Assembly: GCA_015069195.1 (NCBI GenBank)
Contig: SVJA01000009.1
Coordinates: forward strand, 1 to 64,000
Length of the DNA: 64,000 nucleotides
Reading direction: 5' to 3'
Source of the DNA: Oscillospiraceae bacterium
Lineage (GTDB): Bacteria > Bacillota > Clostridia > UBA1212
A model generated the notes under the pieces. The model made no database searches. It was not told the DNA's origin and saw only the letters and a program-made list of their open reading frames with translations. This document shows positions 8,436 to 16,800 of the stretch, one piece after another. Positions within the stretch are counted from its first letter, which is position 1; every line of letters begins with the position of its first letter. The position numbers were made by a program, and so were the translations under genes.

Positions 8436-8999
8436 TTATTCAACAGTTTCTTCGTCTGCTTCCACAGCCGGATTTTTGTCAAACTCAGGAGCATCAAACC
8501 CATCCTCTGCGGCATCATCAGATACCTCAATCTCATCGTCAGCAGTTTCTTCAACTTCGGTAATCTCCTCAAGTTCCTCTTCTGACGGAACATCCTCATA
8601 ATCGTCATCGTCATCATCAGGCTTTGCATCCAGATTTATAAAGAACTGAACGAAATAAAGCACTATAAATGATACCAATGCTACAGCAGTATTCTTTATA
8701 ACACCGAACGGATGGAAAAGGAGAAGTACAATAACAGCCGCTGCAAAAAGAATAACTTTCACAATCAACAGTATCAGATATTTCTTTTCCGAAAGTCTGT
8801 CCTTATGATCTATTACAGGAAAAACAATGTCAATCAGTATAACAGACAAAATAGCAACCGCAAGTGAAGCAATGCCTACTGAATTTCTCACGGACTGCTC
8901 CATATTTGAGAACACATTAAACTGCACGAGCAAGAAGAATGCCAACGCAGCAATAATCAAAATAGACAGAATATTTGTAAAAAGATTTCTGTTTTTCAT
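8436..8999 (-). CDS. Small membrane protein with acidic disordered tail
   Basis: I do not recognise the family. About 187 residues contain four hydrophobic helices, then a cytoplasmic-type tail with six Asp in a row and many Glu and Asp to the end. The ATG at 8999 has AAAGGGTGG eight bases upstream; an in-frame GTG at 9011 is less likely. It stands alone between its own terminator and hisS. Three proteins in this window (this one, the CNNM protein and the PASTA kinase) have comparable Asp runs next to membrane segments. Confidence 0.72.
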   Translation of the reverse strand: MKNRNLFTNILSILIIAALAFFLLVQFNVFSNMEQSVRNSVGIASLAVAILSVILIDIVFPVIDHKDRLSEKKYLILLIVKVILFAAAVIVLLLFHPFGVIKNTAVALVSFIVLYFVQFFINLDAKPDDDDDDYEDVPSEEELEEITEVEETADDEIEVSDDAAEDGFDAPEFDKNPAVEADEETVE

Positions 9000-9117
9000 A
9001 ACCAATACCACCCTTTCGAGTAATTAAAACTCATTAATACATTTCTATTTTATAGACAACACGCGCCTGTGTCAATTAAAAAAACACACATTGCACTCAT
9101 TATCCGTCCGTAAAAAA

Positions 9118-10440
9118 TTATTTTATTTCTGAAGAAATATCGTCTACCGCAACAAGATTCTGCTCTCCCGTAACCATATCCTTGAGCATCACGGAATTCT
9201 GTGCCATCTCCTCATCGCCGATAACACCTACATACGGTATACCGAGCTTGTTGGCATAAGTAAATTTCTTACCCATTTTTCCGCTGTTTAAGTAAACCTC
9301 TGTATTTATACCCTCTGCACGAAGCTTTGAAGCAGCCGCAAGTGTGAAATCCAAAGTGCCATCCATCGGTACAAGCATAATCTTTGAAGGGGTCGCTTTT
9401 CCGTTATTTGAAATAATGCCTGCAGCCTTGAGCTGGTAGAACAATCTCGAAAAACCTATTGAAATACCTACACCCGGCAAACTCTGTTTCGTATAATTTG
9501 AAGCAAGCTCGTCATAACGACCGCCGGAACATACACTTCCGAGTTCCGGATAATCGTTCAGGAATGTTTCGTAAACAGTACCGGTGTAGTAATCAAGACC
9601 TCTTGCAATCTTAAGGTTAAGTTTGAAGTTTTCATCCGGCACACCAAGAGCCTTTATACTGCTGCAAACAGCTTCAAGTTCGTCGATTCCGGCCTTGAAA
9701 TCCTCGTCAGCTACATCAAATTCTTTAAGTTTAGCTACGATGTCCAAAGGACTGCCGCTCATTCCTACAAGGTTCATTATAGCATCTATCGCGTCTGCAC
9801 CAAGACCCATCTTTGCAAGTTCTTCTTTTACGTAATCAGCTCCGGCCTTGTCAATCTTGTCAACGATTCGCAAAACTTCAAGAGCATCTGTAACATTATA
9901 TGAACGGAAAAAACCATTAAGAAGTTTACGGTTGTTTATCATAATGGTGAAATCACCGAAACCGAGTGCCTTGAACGTAGAATAAATAACGCTTACTATC
10001 TCAGCATCATTTATAATATTAAGTGAACCGTTTCCGATAATATCAATATCGCACTGGTAAAACTCACGAAATCTGCCCTTCTGAGGTTTCTCACCACGGT
10101 AAACCTTTGCTATATGGTATCTTCTGAAAGGAAACGTAAGCTCGCCGTAGTGCTGTGCAACATATCTTGCAAGCGGAACGGTAAGATCAAAACGAAGTGA
10201 CAAATCGTTGTCACCTTTATTGAAACGGTAAACCTGTTTTGCAGTGTCTCCGCCGCTCTTTGCCAGAAGCACTTCGGACTTCTCTATAACCGGTGTATCA
10301 AGCGGTATAAAGCCGAAACTTTCATAAGTCTTTTTTATAGTATCAAGCATATCGTTAAAAAGCATCTGATCTTCAGGAAGCAACTCCATAAAACCTGCCA
10401 ATATCGACGGCTCTACAATATTTCTCTTCTCGTCGCCCAT
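9118..10440 (-). CDS. hisS: Histidyl-tRNA synthetase
   Basis: A class II aminoacyl-tRNA synthetase that charges tRNA-His. Motif 2 is visible as FRRYHIAKVYRGEKPQKGRFREFYQCDIDIIG, shown here as parts: RGEKPQKGRFREF and QCDIDIIG. The histidine motifs ARGLDYYTGTVYE and SVCSGGRYDEL follow, and motif 3 is GVGISIGFSRL; an anticodon-binding domain closes the protein. The ATG at 10440 has AAAGGAG directly upstream, whereas a longer reading to 10467 lacks one. The spacer to the tRNA-Lys terminator is short, with no sign of a T-box leader. Confidence 0.96.
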   Translation of the reverse strand: MGDEKRNIVEPSILAGFMELLPEDQMLFNDMLDTIKKTYESFGFIPLDTPVIEKSEVLLAKSGGDTAKQVYRFNKGDNDLSLRFDLTVPLARYVAQHYGELTFPFRRYHIAKVYRGEKPQKGRFREFYQCDIDIIGNGSLNIINDAEIVSVIYSTFKALGFGDFTIMINNRKLLNGFFRSYNVTDALEVLRIVDKIDKAGADYVKEELAKMGLGADAIDAIMNLVGMSGSPLDIVAKLKEFDVADEDFKAGIDELEAVCSSIKALGVPDENFKLNLKIARGLDYYTGTVYETFLNDYPELGSVCSGGRYDELASNYTKQSLPGVGISIGFSRLFYQLKAAGIISNNGKATPSKIMLVPMDGTLDFTLAAASKLRAEGINTEVYLNSGKMGKKFTYANKLGIPYVGVIGDEEMAQNSVMLKDMVTGEQNLVAVDDISSEIK

Positions 10441-10498
10441 AGCGTAAACTCCTTTACATACGTGCAATAAAAATTAATAAGCGTTGGTCTTTTGTTAT

Positions 10499-10527
10499 AA
10501 AAAAAAGGGTTCCGAAACGGAACCCTC
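10499..10527 (-). terminator. Terminator after tRNA-Lys
   Basis: GGGTTCCG at 10507-10514 pairs with CGGAACCC at 10518-10525 around AAA. On the minus strand it is followed by a run of at least seven T. It ends the tRNA-Lys transcript, so hisS needs its own promoter. Confidence 0.92.
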
Positions 10528-10534
10528 AACTCAA

Positions 10535-10607
10535 TGACCCATTGGAGACTCGAACTCCAGACACCCTGATTAAAAGCCAGGTGCTCTACCGACTGAGCTA
10601 ATGGGTC
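10535..10607 (-). tRNA. tRNA-Lys (anticodon UUU)
   Basis: A full cloverleaf on the minus strand: acceptor GACCCAT pairs with ATGGGTC, the D-arm is TAGCTCAG, the anticodon loop CTTTTAA lies between CCTGG and TCAGG, and the T-arm contains GTTCGAGTC. The discriminator base is A and no CCA is encoded. Confidence 0.97.
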
Positions 10608-10639
10608 ATATCGGTGGTACGAATTTTTCGTACTCGCCG

Positions 10640-10668
10640 AGTATACCTTTTTATTCGGTACTTGTCAA
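10640..10668 (-). promoter_or_regulatory. Sigma-A promoter of tRNA-Lys
   Basis: On the minus strand TTGACA (10663-10668) is followed after exactly 17 bases by TATACT (10640-10645). Transcription would start near 10633, where GTACGA/TCGTAC can form a small leader hairpin before the tRNA. Confidence 0.88.
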
Positions 10669-10933
10669 CATCTTTTTTACAAAAATCGTTAAATTTTTGT
10701 CAAATTTTTTGCACGGACTTTAGATTGTCTGCTCCACCGCACCCTTACGTTAAAAAAAACTATAAATCTACACGCTTACTTCGGCTATTTCCCGGAAAAT
10801 TGTAATTTTTTCCAACTTGCGTTAACATCCTCTTGGGTGTTGCCAATAACGGTGGCGGTTATTTTCATCCGTTTCTCTAGTGTAGAACGGCGTGCTTGGA
10901 CACGACCTTACATATGAGAAGGGGGTGGTGTTT
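10669..10933 (+). other. Leader region of the toxin-like gene
   Basis: No gene is seen between the tRNA promoter and the toxin-like ORF. The stretch is probably the promoter and 5' untranslated region of the toxin mRNA. At 10838-10872 the segment GTTGCCAATAACGG with a following TTATTTTC resembles the start of the antisense RNA encoded downstream on the other strand. I could not pick a convincing sigma-A promoter for the plus strand here. Confidence 0.5.
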
Positions 10934-11011
10934 GTGTCAGATTATGAACTACTTACGCTTGTCTTGACCATTATAGGTCTAATCTTGATAGATAGAAAGA
11001 AAAAAAGATAA
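10934..11011 (+). CDS. Putative type I toxin, 25-residue holin-like membrane peptide
   Basis: A short ORF with a GTG start encodes SDYELLTLVLTIIGLILI followed by a DRKKKR tail: one hydrophobic helix with an acidic N-terminus and a basic C-terminus. That is the pattern of small membrane toxins of type I toxin-antitoxin systems in Firmicutes (the putative holin-like toxin group and Fst/TxpA-like peptides). AAGGGGGTGG lies five bases upstream; in-frame GTGs at 10925 and 10928 are alternatives. The stop codon sits inside the terminator stem, and a convergent antisense RNA with a near-perfect promoter overlaps the 3' end. Family membership is inferred from the layout and not from a database match. 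Confidence 0.72.
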   Translation: MSDYELLTLVLTIIGLILIDRKKKR

Positions 11012-11092
11012 CCGACCACTCTTCCACAAGTTCGGTTATCTTTAACTTTACTTTGCGAGGAAATTAACCGCTATCGGCAACGCCTCTTTATA
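11003..11092 (-). ncRNA. Putative antisense RNA antitoxin
   Basis: From the promoter at 11098-11126 an RNA of roughly 90 bases would run leftward and end in the shared hairpin at 11004-11043, followed on this strand by a T-rich tract. It overlaps the last codons and the terminator of the toxin mRNA by full complementarity. Its 5' part contains GTTGCCGATAGCGG, nearly the same as a segment of the toxin leader. The start and end points are estimates. Confidence 0.7.
11004..11043. terminator. Bidirectional terminator shared by toxin and antisense RNA
   Basis: AAAGATAACCGA at 11004-11015 and TCGGTTATCTTT at 11032-11043 form a perfect 12-base-pair stem. T-rich sequence follows on both strands, strongest on the minus strand. 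The toxin stop codon is at 11009-11011 within the left arm. Confidence 0.9.
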
Positions 11093-11097
11093 CTGTT

Positions 11098-11126
11098 ATA
11101 TTACACTTTCACCGTGCAGGTGTCAA
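11098..11126 (-). promoter_or_regulatory. Promoter of the antisense RNA
   Basis: On the minus strand a perfect TTGACA (11121-11126) and TAATAT (11098-11103) are separated by 17 bases. No ORF starts downstream, which points to a small RNA transcript. Confidence 0.85.
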
Positions 11127-11234
11127 ATAATATTCAAAAATCTATCCACAACAATTTACAAAAACAGGCTGCACAAACTTGTCGTGCAACCTGCTTTCTT
11201 ATCCAATATTATTAGGAATTATCGTTATATGATT

Positions 11235-13604
11235 TTAAATGCTGTTCAGCAATGCCATAACATCAAGTATATTTAATTTGCCCGATGTATTTCCGCTGAG
11301 TGATGTCACTGCAGAAACCTGAGTGTCAGTTAATGTGGCACTACCTCTGAGAGCTGCCATTACCATGCTTGCATCCGCTATTGTAACGGCGCCGTCATCA
11401 TCCACATCACCCTTTACCACCGGATCAGGCTCAACAGGTGTGTCAGTACCGGTGCTTGAGATAACAAAATCGTATGATGCGCTGTCTGCAGCATAATGTA
11501 CATTATTAAGATTTGCAGTATCAGAGCTACCCTTTGCATCATAAGCAACCCAAGCGGTGTAATTTCCTTCCGGAAGAGTTGTTCCGACAGCCGTACCGCC
11601 TGCTGCGCCTGCGGGGAATGTAGCACTGCCGCTTGCAGTTGACGCATATGTATAAAGAAGTGCTTTTCCGTTTCCGGGTGACGTGCCTTCAGCATAGATT
11701 GCGATGAAAGGAATCTGGTTTTGTTTTGTATCCAGATAGCTTGTCAAACCGGAATAGTTAAGTGTAATGCTTTCTCCTACTGCAAACGAAGTCTTATTTG
11801 TAGTGATAGTCGGAGTTGACGGTTTTGATGAATAGAACTTAACAGAACGCAAGTAAAGAATACTGTTTGCCTCTGTGGTTCCGTCAAAGAAGTCAAACCG
11901 AATTGAATTTATATTTCCTGTCCAATTTGAAAGAGCTGATAAATCGATCAGATAGTCATGCCACAATCCGTCATTTTTCCACTGCCAGCCTTTTGCACAA
12001 TCCTCCGTAGCACCTGAAATATTTCCGGCGCAAAGGTACATTCTGGCATTTGTATTTGCAGCAGAAGTTTTTGCAGTTACAACAATATATTTGTATGTAG
12101 AAGCACTGATAGCATCTAACTTTCCGAAATCCATACCGAGTTGAGGATCGTTTGAAGCTTCTGAAGTTACGACAAGACACTTATCTCCGCTTGCATCTGT
12201 ACCGAGTGAGGCACTCGCATCATTAAGGCCGGAATCCGAAATCCACTCTGCAGCACTTGCAGAATCAAATATTATATCATGCGGAGTAATAGAATATGTC
12301 TTAGCACCGGACGGTGAGAAAAGCAATGTTTCCATATGAGTTGTTGTAGTTCCGCTGTTAATTGTTATATTTACAACGTTTGACAAAACTTTACCCGATG
12401 AATTGTACACAAGAACTTTGTAATTTCCGGGAGCGTATGATTTGTAATTTCCGCCTCTGAGCATATAATCAAGACTGTTAGTGTAACCTATCAATGCCCC
12501 TGTGTTCGTATCAGTATCAAGAGCGGCATACTGCATAGCATCATAATAGAAAACCGCTGTATCTTTTGAATATGTTGTTGTACCGGATTTGAACAATCCC
12601 ATATAAGATCCCGGTTCAGCGCCATCAGAACGAACTACGATACCATCACCCCATGCATAAGTCAAAGCTGAAGTGAGAGCTGTGGGAGCTGTCGCAGTAC
12701 CACTGGCAGTAAATGTAACATTAATAGTAGCATTACCTGCAGGCATCGTAAAGTTGTATGAACATGAACCAGTAGCAGATTTTACTGCAATAGAAGTTCC
12801 GTTAACCGTGATAGAAGATACCTTGTAACCTGTAGCAGGTACTGTCCTAAAGAACACGTTGCTTCCGGCTGTAGCCATTCTGCTTGTCTGATCTCCGCCA
12901 AAGAAAACGGCACCTTTACCTGTTATGGAAGGTGAAGCAGTATAGAATGTAGAATTGCAAGCAGCTTTACTGATAAGACAGAAACCGTCTACAATCATAC
13001 GGCTGCTGTCACCGGTAAGTTCAGACGGAGTAAGCCAGCTACCCGATTTTGTTGTAAATCTTGCAGTAAAGTTAGCAGATGAGTCAAGTACAAGGATTCT
13101 GCCTGATGCAGCATCATAACCTGCAAGGCAAATAAAGTGGCTCTGTACGTGTGCTACCGCTACACCGCCTGCAGCAAGATGGTTTATAAGTTCAGGATCA
13201 GTAGCACCGCTTGCTTTCCATCCTTTGTCAACTTTAAATCCATACTCAGCACCAAATCTGGCCTGGAGATTCGGATAAAGCTGCCAACGCCAAGTACCGC
13301 CTTCATAGTAATACTTATTTGCGAAAGCCCAATCAACGAGTGTCTTTATATCAATAAAGTTACCTGTCAGATGATAAATCGCATTAACCGTAGAAACGAT
13401 ACCGCAACCGTTCGGACCTACCTGTGTACCGTCTGTACCGGGCTCGTACCAACCCCAAGCCGGGTCGTTCTGTGCAAAAACATTATACGTGTCAGTCGCC
13501 GCTTCAGACTTCAAAGCAACTTCTTCCGTAAAAGTTCCTGTCGCAAATGCCGTAAAAAGAATACAGCAAGCAAGAACAAAACTTAAAACTCTTTTTGTTT
13601 TCAT
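11235..13604 (-). CDS. Secreted C39-like peptidase with CBM-like modules and C-terminal dockerin
   Basis: This 789-residue exported protein has a signal peptide (1 to about 35) and a papain-fold, C39-like domain (about 40-215) with Cys67 in GPNGCG, His156 in SHFICLAGYD and Asp174 in LVLDSS as the likely catalytic triad. Next come a bacterial (InlB B-type) repeat (about 220-305), an Ig-like segment, a carbohydrate-binding-like module (about 440-600) and another Ig-like module. A type I dockerin (about 728-789) closes it, with Ca2+ loop DVDDDGAVTIAD. The second dockerin loop (NTSGKLNILDV) is degenerate. AGGAGAG precedes the ATG. It is a paralogue of the next, longer gene and probably docks onto a cellulosome-like scaffold outside the cell; its peptide substrate is unknown. 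Confidence 0.85.
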   Translation of the reverse strand: MKTKRVLSFVLACCILFTAFATGTFTEEVALKSEAATDTYNVFAQNDPAWGWYEPGTDGTQVGPNGCGIVSTVNAIYHLTGNFIDIKTLVDWAFANKYYYEGGTWRWQLYPNLQARFGAEYGFKVDKGWKASGATDPELINHLAAGGVAVAHVQSHFICLAGYDAASGRILVLDSSANFTARFTTKSGSWLTPSELTGDSSRMIVDGFCLISKAACNSTFYTASPSITGKGAVFFGGDQTSRMATAGSNVFFRTVPATGYKVSSITVNGTSIAVKSATGSCSYNFTMPAGNATINVTFTASGTATAPTALTSALTYAWGDGIVVRSDGAEPGSYMGLFKSGTTTYSKDTAVFYYDAMQYAALDTDTNTGALIGYTNSLDYMLRGGNYKSYAPGNYKVLVYNSSGKVLSNVVNITINSGTTTTHMETLLFSPSGAKTYSITPHDIIFDSASAAEWISDSGLNDASASLGTDASGDKCLVVTSEASNDPQLGMDFGKLDAISASTYKYIVVTAKTSAANTNARMYLCAGNISGATEDCAKGWQWKNDGLWHDYLIDLSALSNWTGNINSIRFDFFDGTTEANSILYLRSVKFYSSKPSTPTITTNKTSFAVGESITLNYSGLTSYLDTKQNQIPFIAIYAEGTSPGNGKALLYTYASTASGSATFPAGAAGGTAVGTTLPEGNYTAWVAYDAKGSSDTANLNNVHYAADSASYDFVISSTGTDTPVEPDPVVKGDVDDDGAVTIADASMVMAALRGSATLTDTQVSAVTSLSGNTSGKLNILDVMALLNSI

Positions 13605-13813
13605 AGTTCTCTCCTATAAAATATATTTAGTATCAAAATGTTGTTTTTATAATAACATATCTGCAGTTGTAATCTATTGTAAAAATCTTACATAACTTAT
13701 CTTTTTTTTACTTTATTATTTAGAAAATAAGAGAAATCGGCAGCAAACCCTACAAAAGCTTACTGCCGATGTTCCCATTAAGACTTTACTTATTTTTATC
13801 TAAATATATAGTA
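13605..13813. other. Spacer between the two dockerin protein genes
   Basis: About 209 bases of A+T-rich sequence without an ORF. At about 13737-13772 CGGCAGCAAACC...CTTACTGCCG has short arms (CGGCAG/CTGCCG) that may form the terminator hairpin of the upstream, larger gene. The rest should hold the promoter of the shorter gene. Confidence 0.45.
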
Positions 13814-16800
13814 TTATTTAAAAAGTTCCAAAACAACCTGCGCATACAATCTGACAATAAAATCATTCGGATGGTTTACGTTGTTACCTGTCATATCTAC
13901 AAAGCGTTTTCTTGTCAAAAGATATGAGTGAGGAGTTGTGATATCTGCAACCGCGCAGCCGGTTCCTTCGAATGACTCTAAAACAGGTAAATAACTTGCC
14001 TGATTATGACCGGCAGTCCAATCCGGATTAGAAAGCATAGTTGAAAGTAAAATCACTTCGCAATCAGGATTACTTGCTTTTACTGTGTCAATAATACTCT
14101 TAATATTAGATTTATAAGCACTTGTACTGACACTTGCAGAACCGTCATTCATACCGAATCCTATAATAATCAAATCAGGCTTACATGAAGCTGCAGTTGC
14201 TGCCTGAGTAACACCCCACGCCGAATCCATTCCGCCGACAGAAAGATTTGTAAATGATATCTTTGAGCCGTATTCTTTTGTCAATGAATCAGTTACCATC
14301 TTATACCAGTTAGCACTATATGGTGCGGCATTCACAAATTCTGTGGAATTTGCGCCTACCGATATACTGTCTCCCAACAGAACAACATTGAGTGATTCAC
14401 CGGCTTCGAGCTTAGCCATAGTTTTCGGTAACAAATCTGACTTCTGCTCCGGAACTGCACCGGTCCATGTACCGCTTTTTACATATGTAACAGCGAGTTG
14501 CATTTCGTGGAACACAGAACCTTCGGCAAAGTACATATATCCGTGTGCACTATCAGGTTGTGTTGAGGTTGACGACGATGACGGATACATAAAACTGTAG
14601 TCTATTGTGTCTATTGATCCTGTAGGCAAAATCTTGAGCATACCGTTTTCAACAACATAGTCCTTACCTTCGAAATAAATTTTTGTAAAATCTGAACTCT
14701 TTACAGATACAATTTCTTTAATATTGTACATCAACGAAACTGCAGGCACGCTGCCGTCTGAATTTTCAAGAGGCATTACCGATTCGTTGTATATAATATC
14801 GCTTTCCCAATAAGGCTGAGTATATTTATCAAGATCATATTCCATACAATCATCTGTGATAACTTCCGAGTAAACAATTCCGTTAAGAATTGCCATAACG
14901 TCCAATATGTTCATAGAAGATGAAGTATTTTTACTGCACTCTTTTACCGCAGCTTTCTGCACAGCAGAAATTGTAGTATATCCTCTGACAGCAGACAGCG
15001 TCGCAGCAGCATCAGAAACAGTAACCTCACCGTCACAATCAACGTCACCGCTTACAATCATTGTATAAGAAGTTGAACCTGCAGTTACTACCATACCGGT
15101 GGCAATAACAGCATTACTGTCACATTCTTTGCCGTCTTTCTTTATGGTAACACTTGTAACGCCTAATTTTGATTTAATATCAGCAATAGTATCAGAAACT
15201 GTATTTCCGCCGTTACAATAAACCTTTGAACTGTCTGTACGATCAACACAAGTTGCAATCTTACTGAAAGTTACCAAAACTTCAGTATCGGCAGCACCAA
15301 GTACAAAATTATATACGTGGTCAGCACCGTTATTCTCAACAGCAACGCTTACTCCGCCTACCGTAATAGCAGATACTTTATATCCATCAGCAGGAGTTGT
15401 CTGGAAATAAACGGTCGTACCCACTTTCAAAGTACCCTTTACATTTCCGTCACCGAAGTGTACTACACCCTTACCACCGACTGTCTCTGCAGATATTTCA
15501 TAAGTGTCATCAACTATTGTAAAATCATAGCTTGCACTTTGCGCCGCATAGTGAACATTGTTGAGATTTGCTGTCGATGCAGTACCTTTCGCATCATAGG
15601 CAACCCATGCCTGATATTTTCCTGCAGGTAAAGTTTTTCCGTATGAAATTCCGCCCACCGCACCTGCCGGGAATGCTGCACTGCCGCTTGAATTTGTTGC
15701 AAGAGCATAAAGAAGTGCACTGCCGTTTCCGGGTGATGTTCCGTCCGCATATATCGCAATAAACGGAATCTGGTTCTGATTAGTATTGAGATAACTATCG
15801 AGACCGGAATAGTTAAGTGTTATAGACTCTCCTACATTGTAAGAAGTCTTATCAGTAGTAATTGTCGGATTTGACGGTTTTGACGAATAGAACTTTATTG
15901 AGCGGAAATAAAGAGTGCTTCCGGCAGTTGTTGTACCGTCAAAATAATCAAAACGGATGGAGTTAAGATTTCCTGTCCAGTTTGAAAGAGATGAAAGATC
16001 AATCAGATAGTCATGCCACAATCCGTCATTTATCCAATCAACTGAAACTGCACAACTCTCTGTCGGTCCTGTAATAGTACCCGGACAGAGATACAATCTT
16101 GAGTCAATATTATAAGCAGTGGTCTTAGCTGTGATTACCGCATACTTATATGTCGAGGCACTGAGCGTACCTATATCCGAATAATTCATATAAACAAACG
16201 GATCAGATGATGATGCAGAAGTAAGCACCATACAAGTATCACCCTTGTTATCAACACCGAGCGAGACGGTAGTGTCTTTTTTAGTAGCATTTTCTACCCA
16301 GCTTACAGCAGGAGTTGAATCAAATATAATATCGGTTATGTCCTTGATTTCGGCGTCGCTTGCGTCAATTTCAAATGTAACTGAGATTACCGTAGTTTCA
16401 GCTTTCATCGTATACGAATAAATAGCATCACCGCCGTTATTCAATATAGCCTGCTCTACACCGTTTATAGATATCTTTGTAGTTTTATAGCCGGCAGCAG
16501 GTGTCACCTGATAATTGAATGTAGTTCCTGAGTACACATCTGCAGATGTAATATTCGCACCGAAATGCGCTACACCCTGTCCCGATACGATTTTTGTGCT
16601 GACATTATGTATTGTCGGTTCCGTAGTGCTGTTTTCGGCAATTGTAAACTCATATGATGAACTTTCGGCTGCATAATGAACATTGTTAAGATTTATGTCT
16701 TGAGTATCACCCTTACCATCGTAAGCAACCCATGCAGTATACTTACCTGCCGGCAAAGTTGTACCGTATGAAATTCCGCCGAATGCACCTGCAGGGAATG

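Noticed and set aside
10441-10534. T-box leader for hisS
   Set aside because: The spacer is too short and has no specifier loop or T-box motif; it contains only the tRNA-Lys terminator.
10614-10805. 63-codon plus ORF beside the toxin locus
   Set aside because: It overlaps the tRNA promoter, has no ribosome site and a composition unlike a protein.
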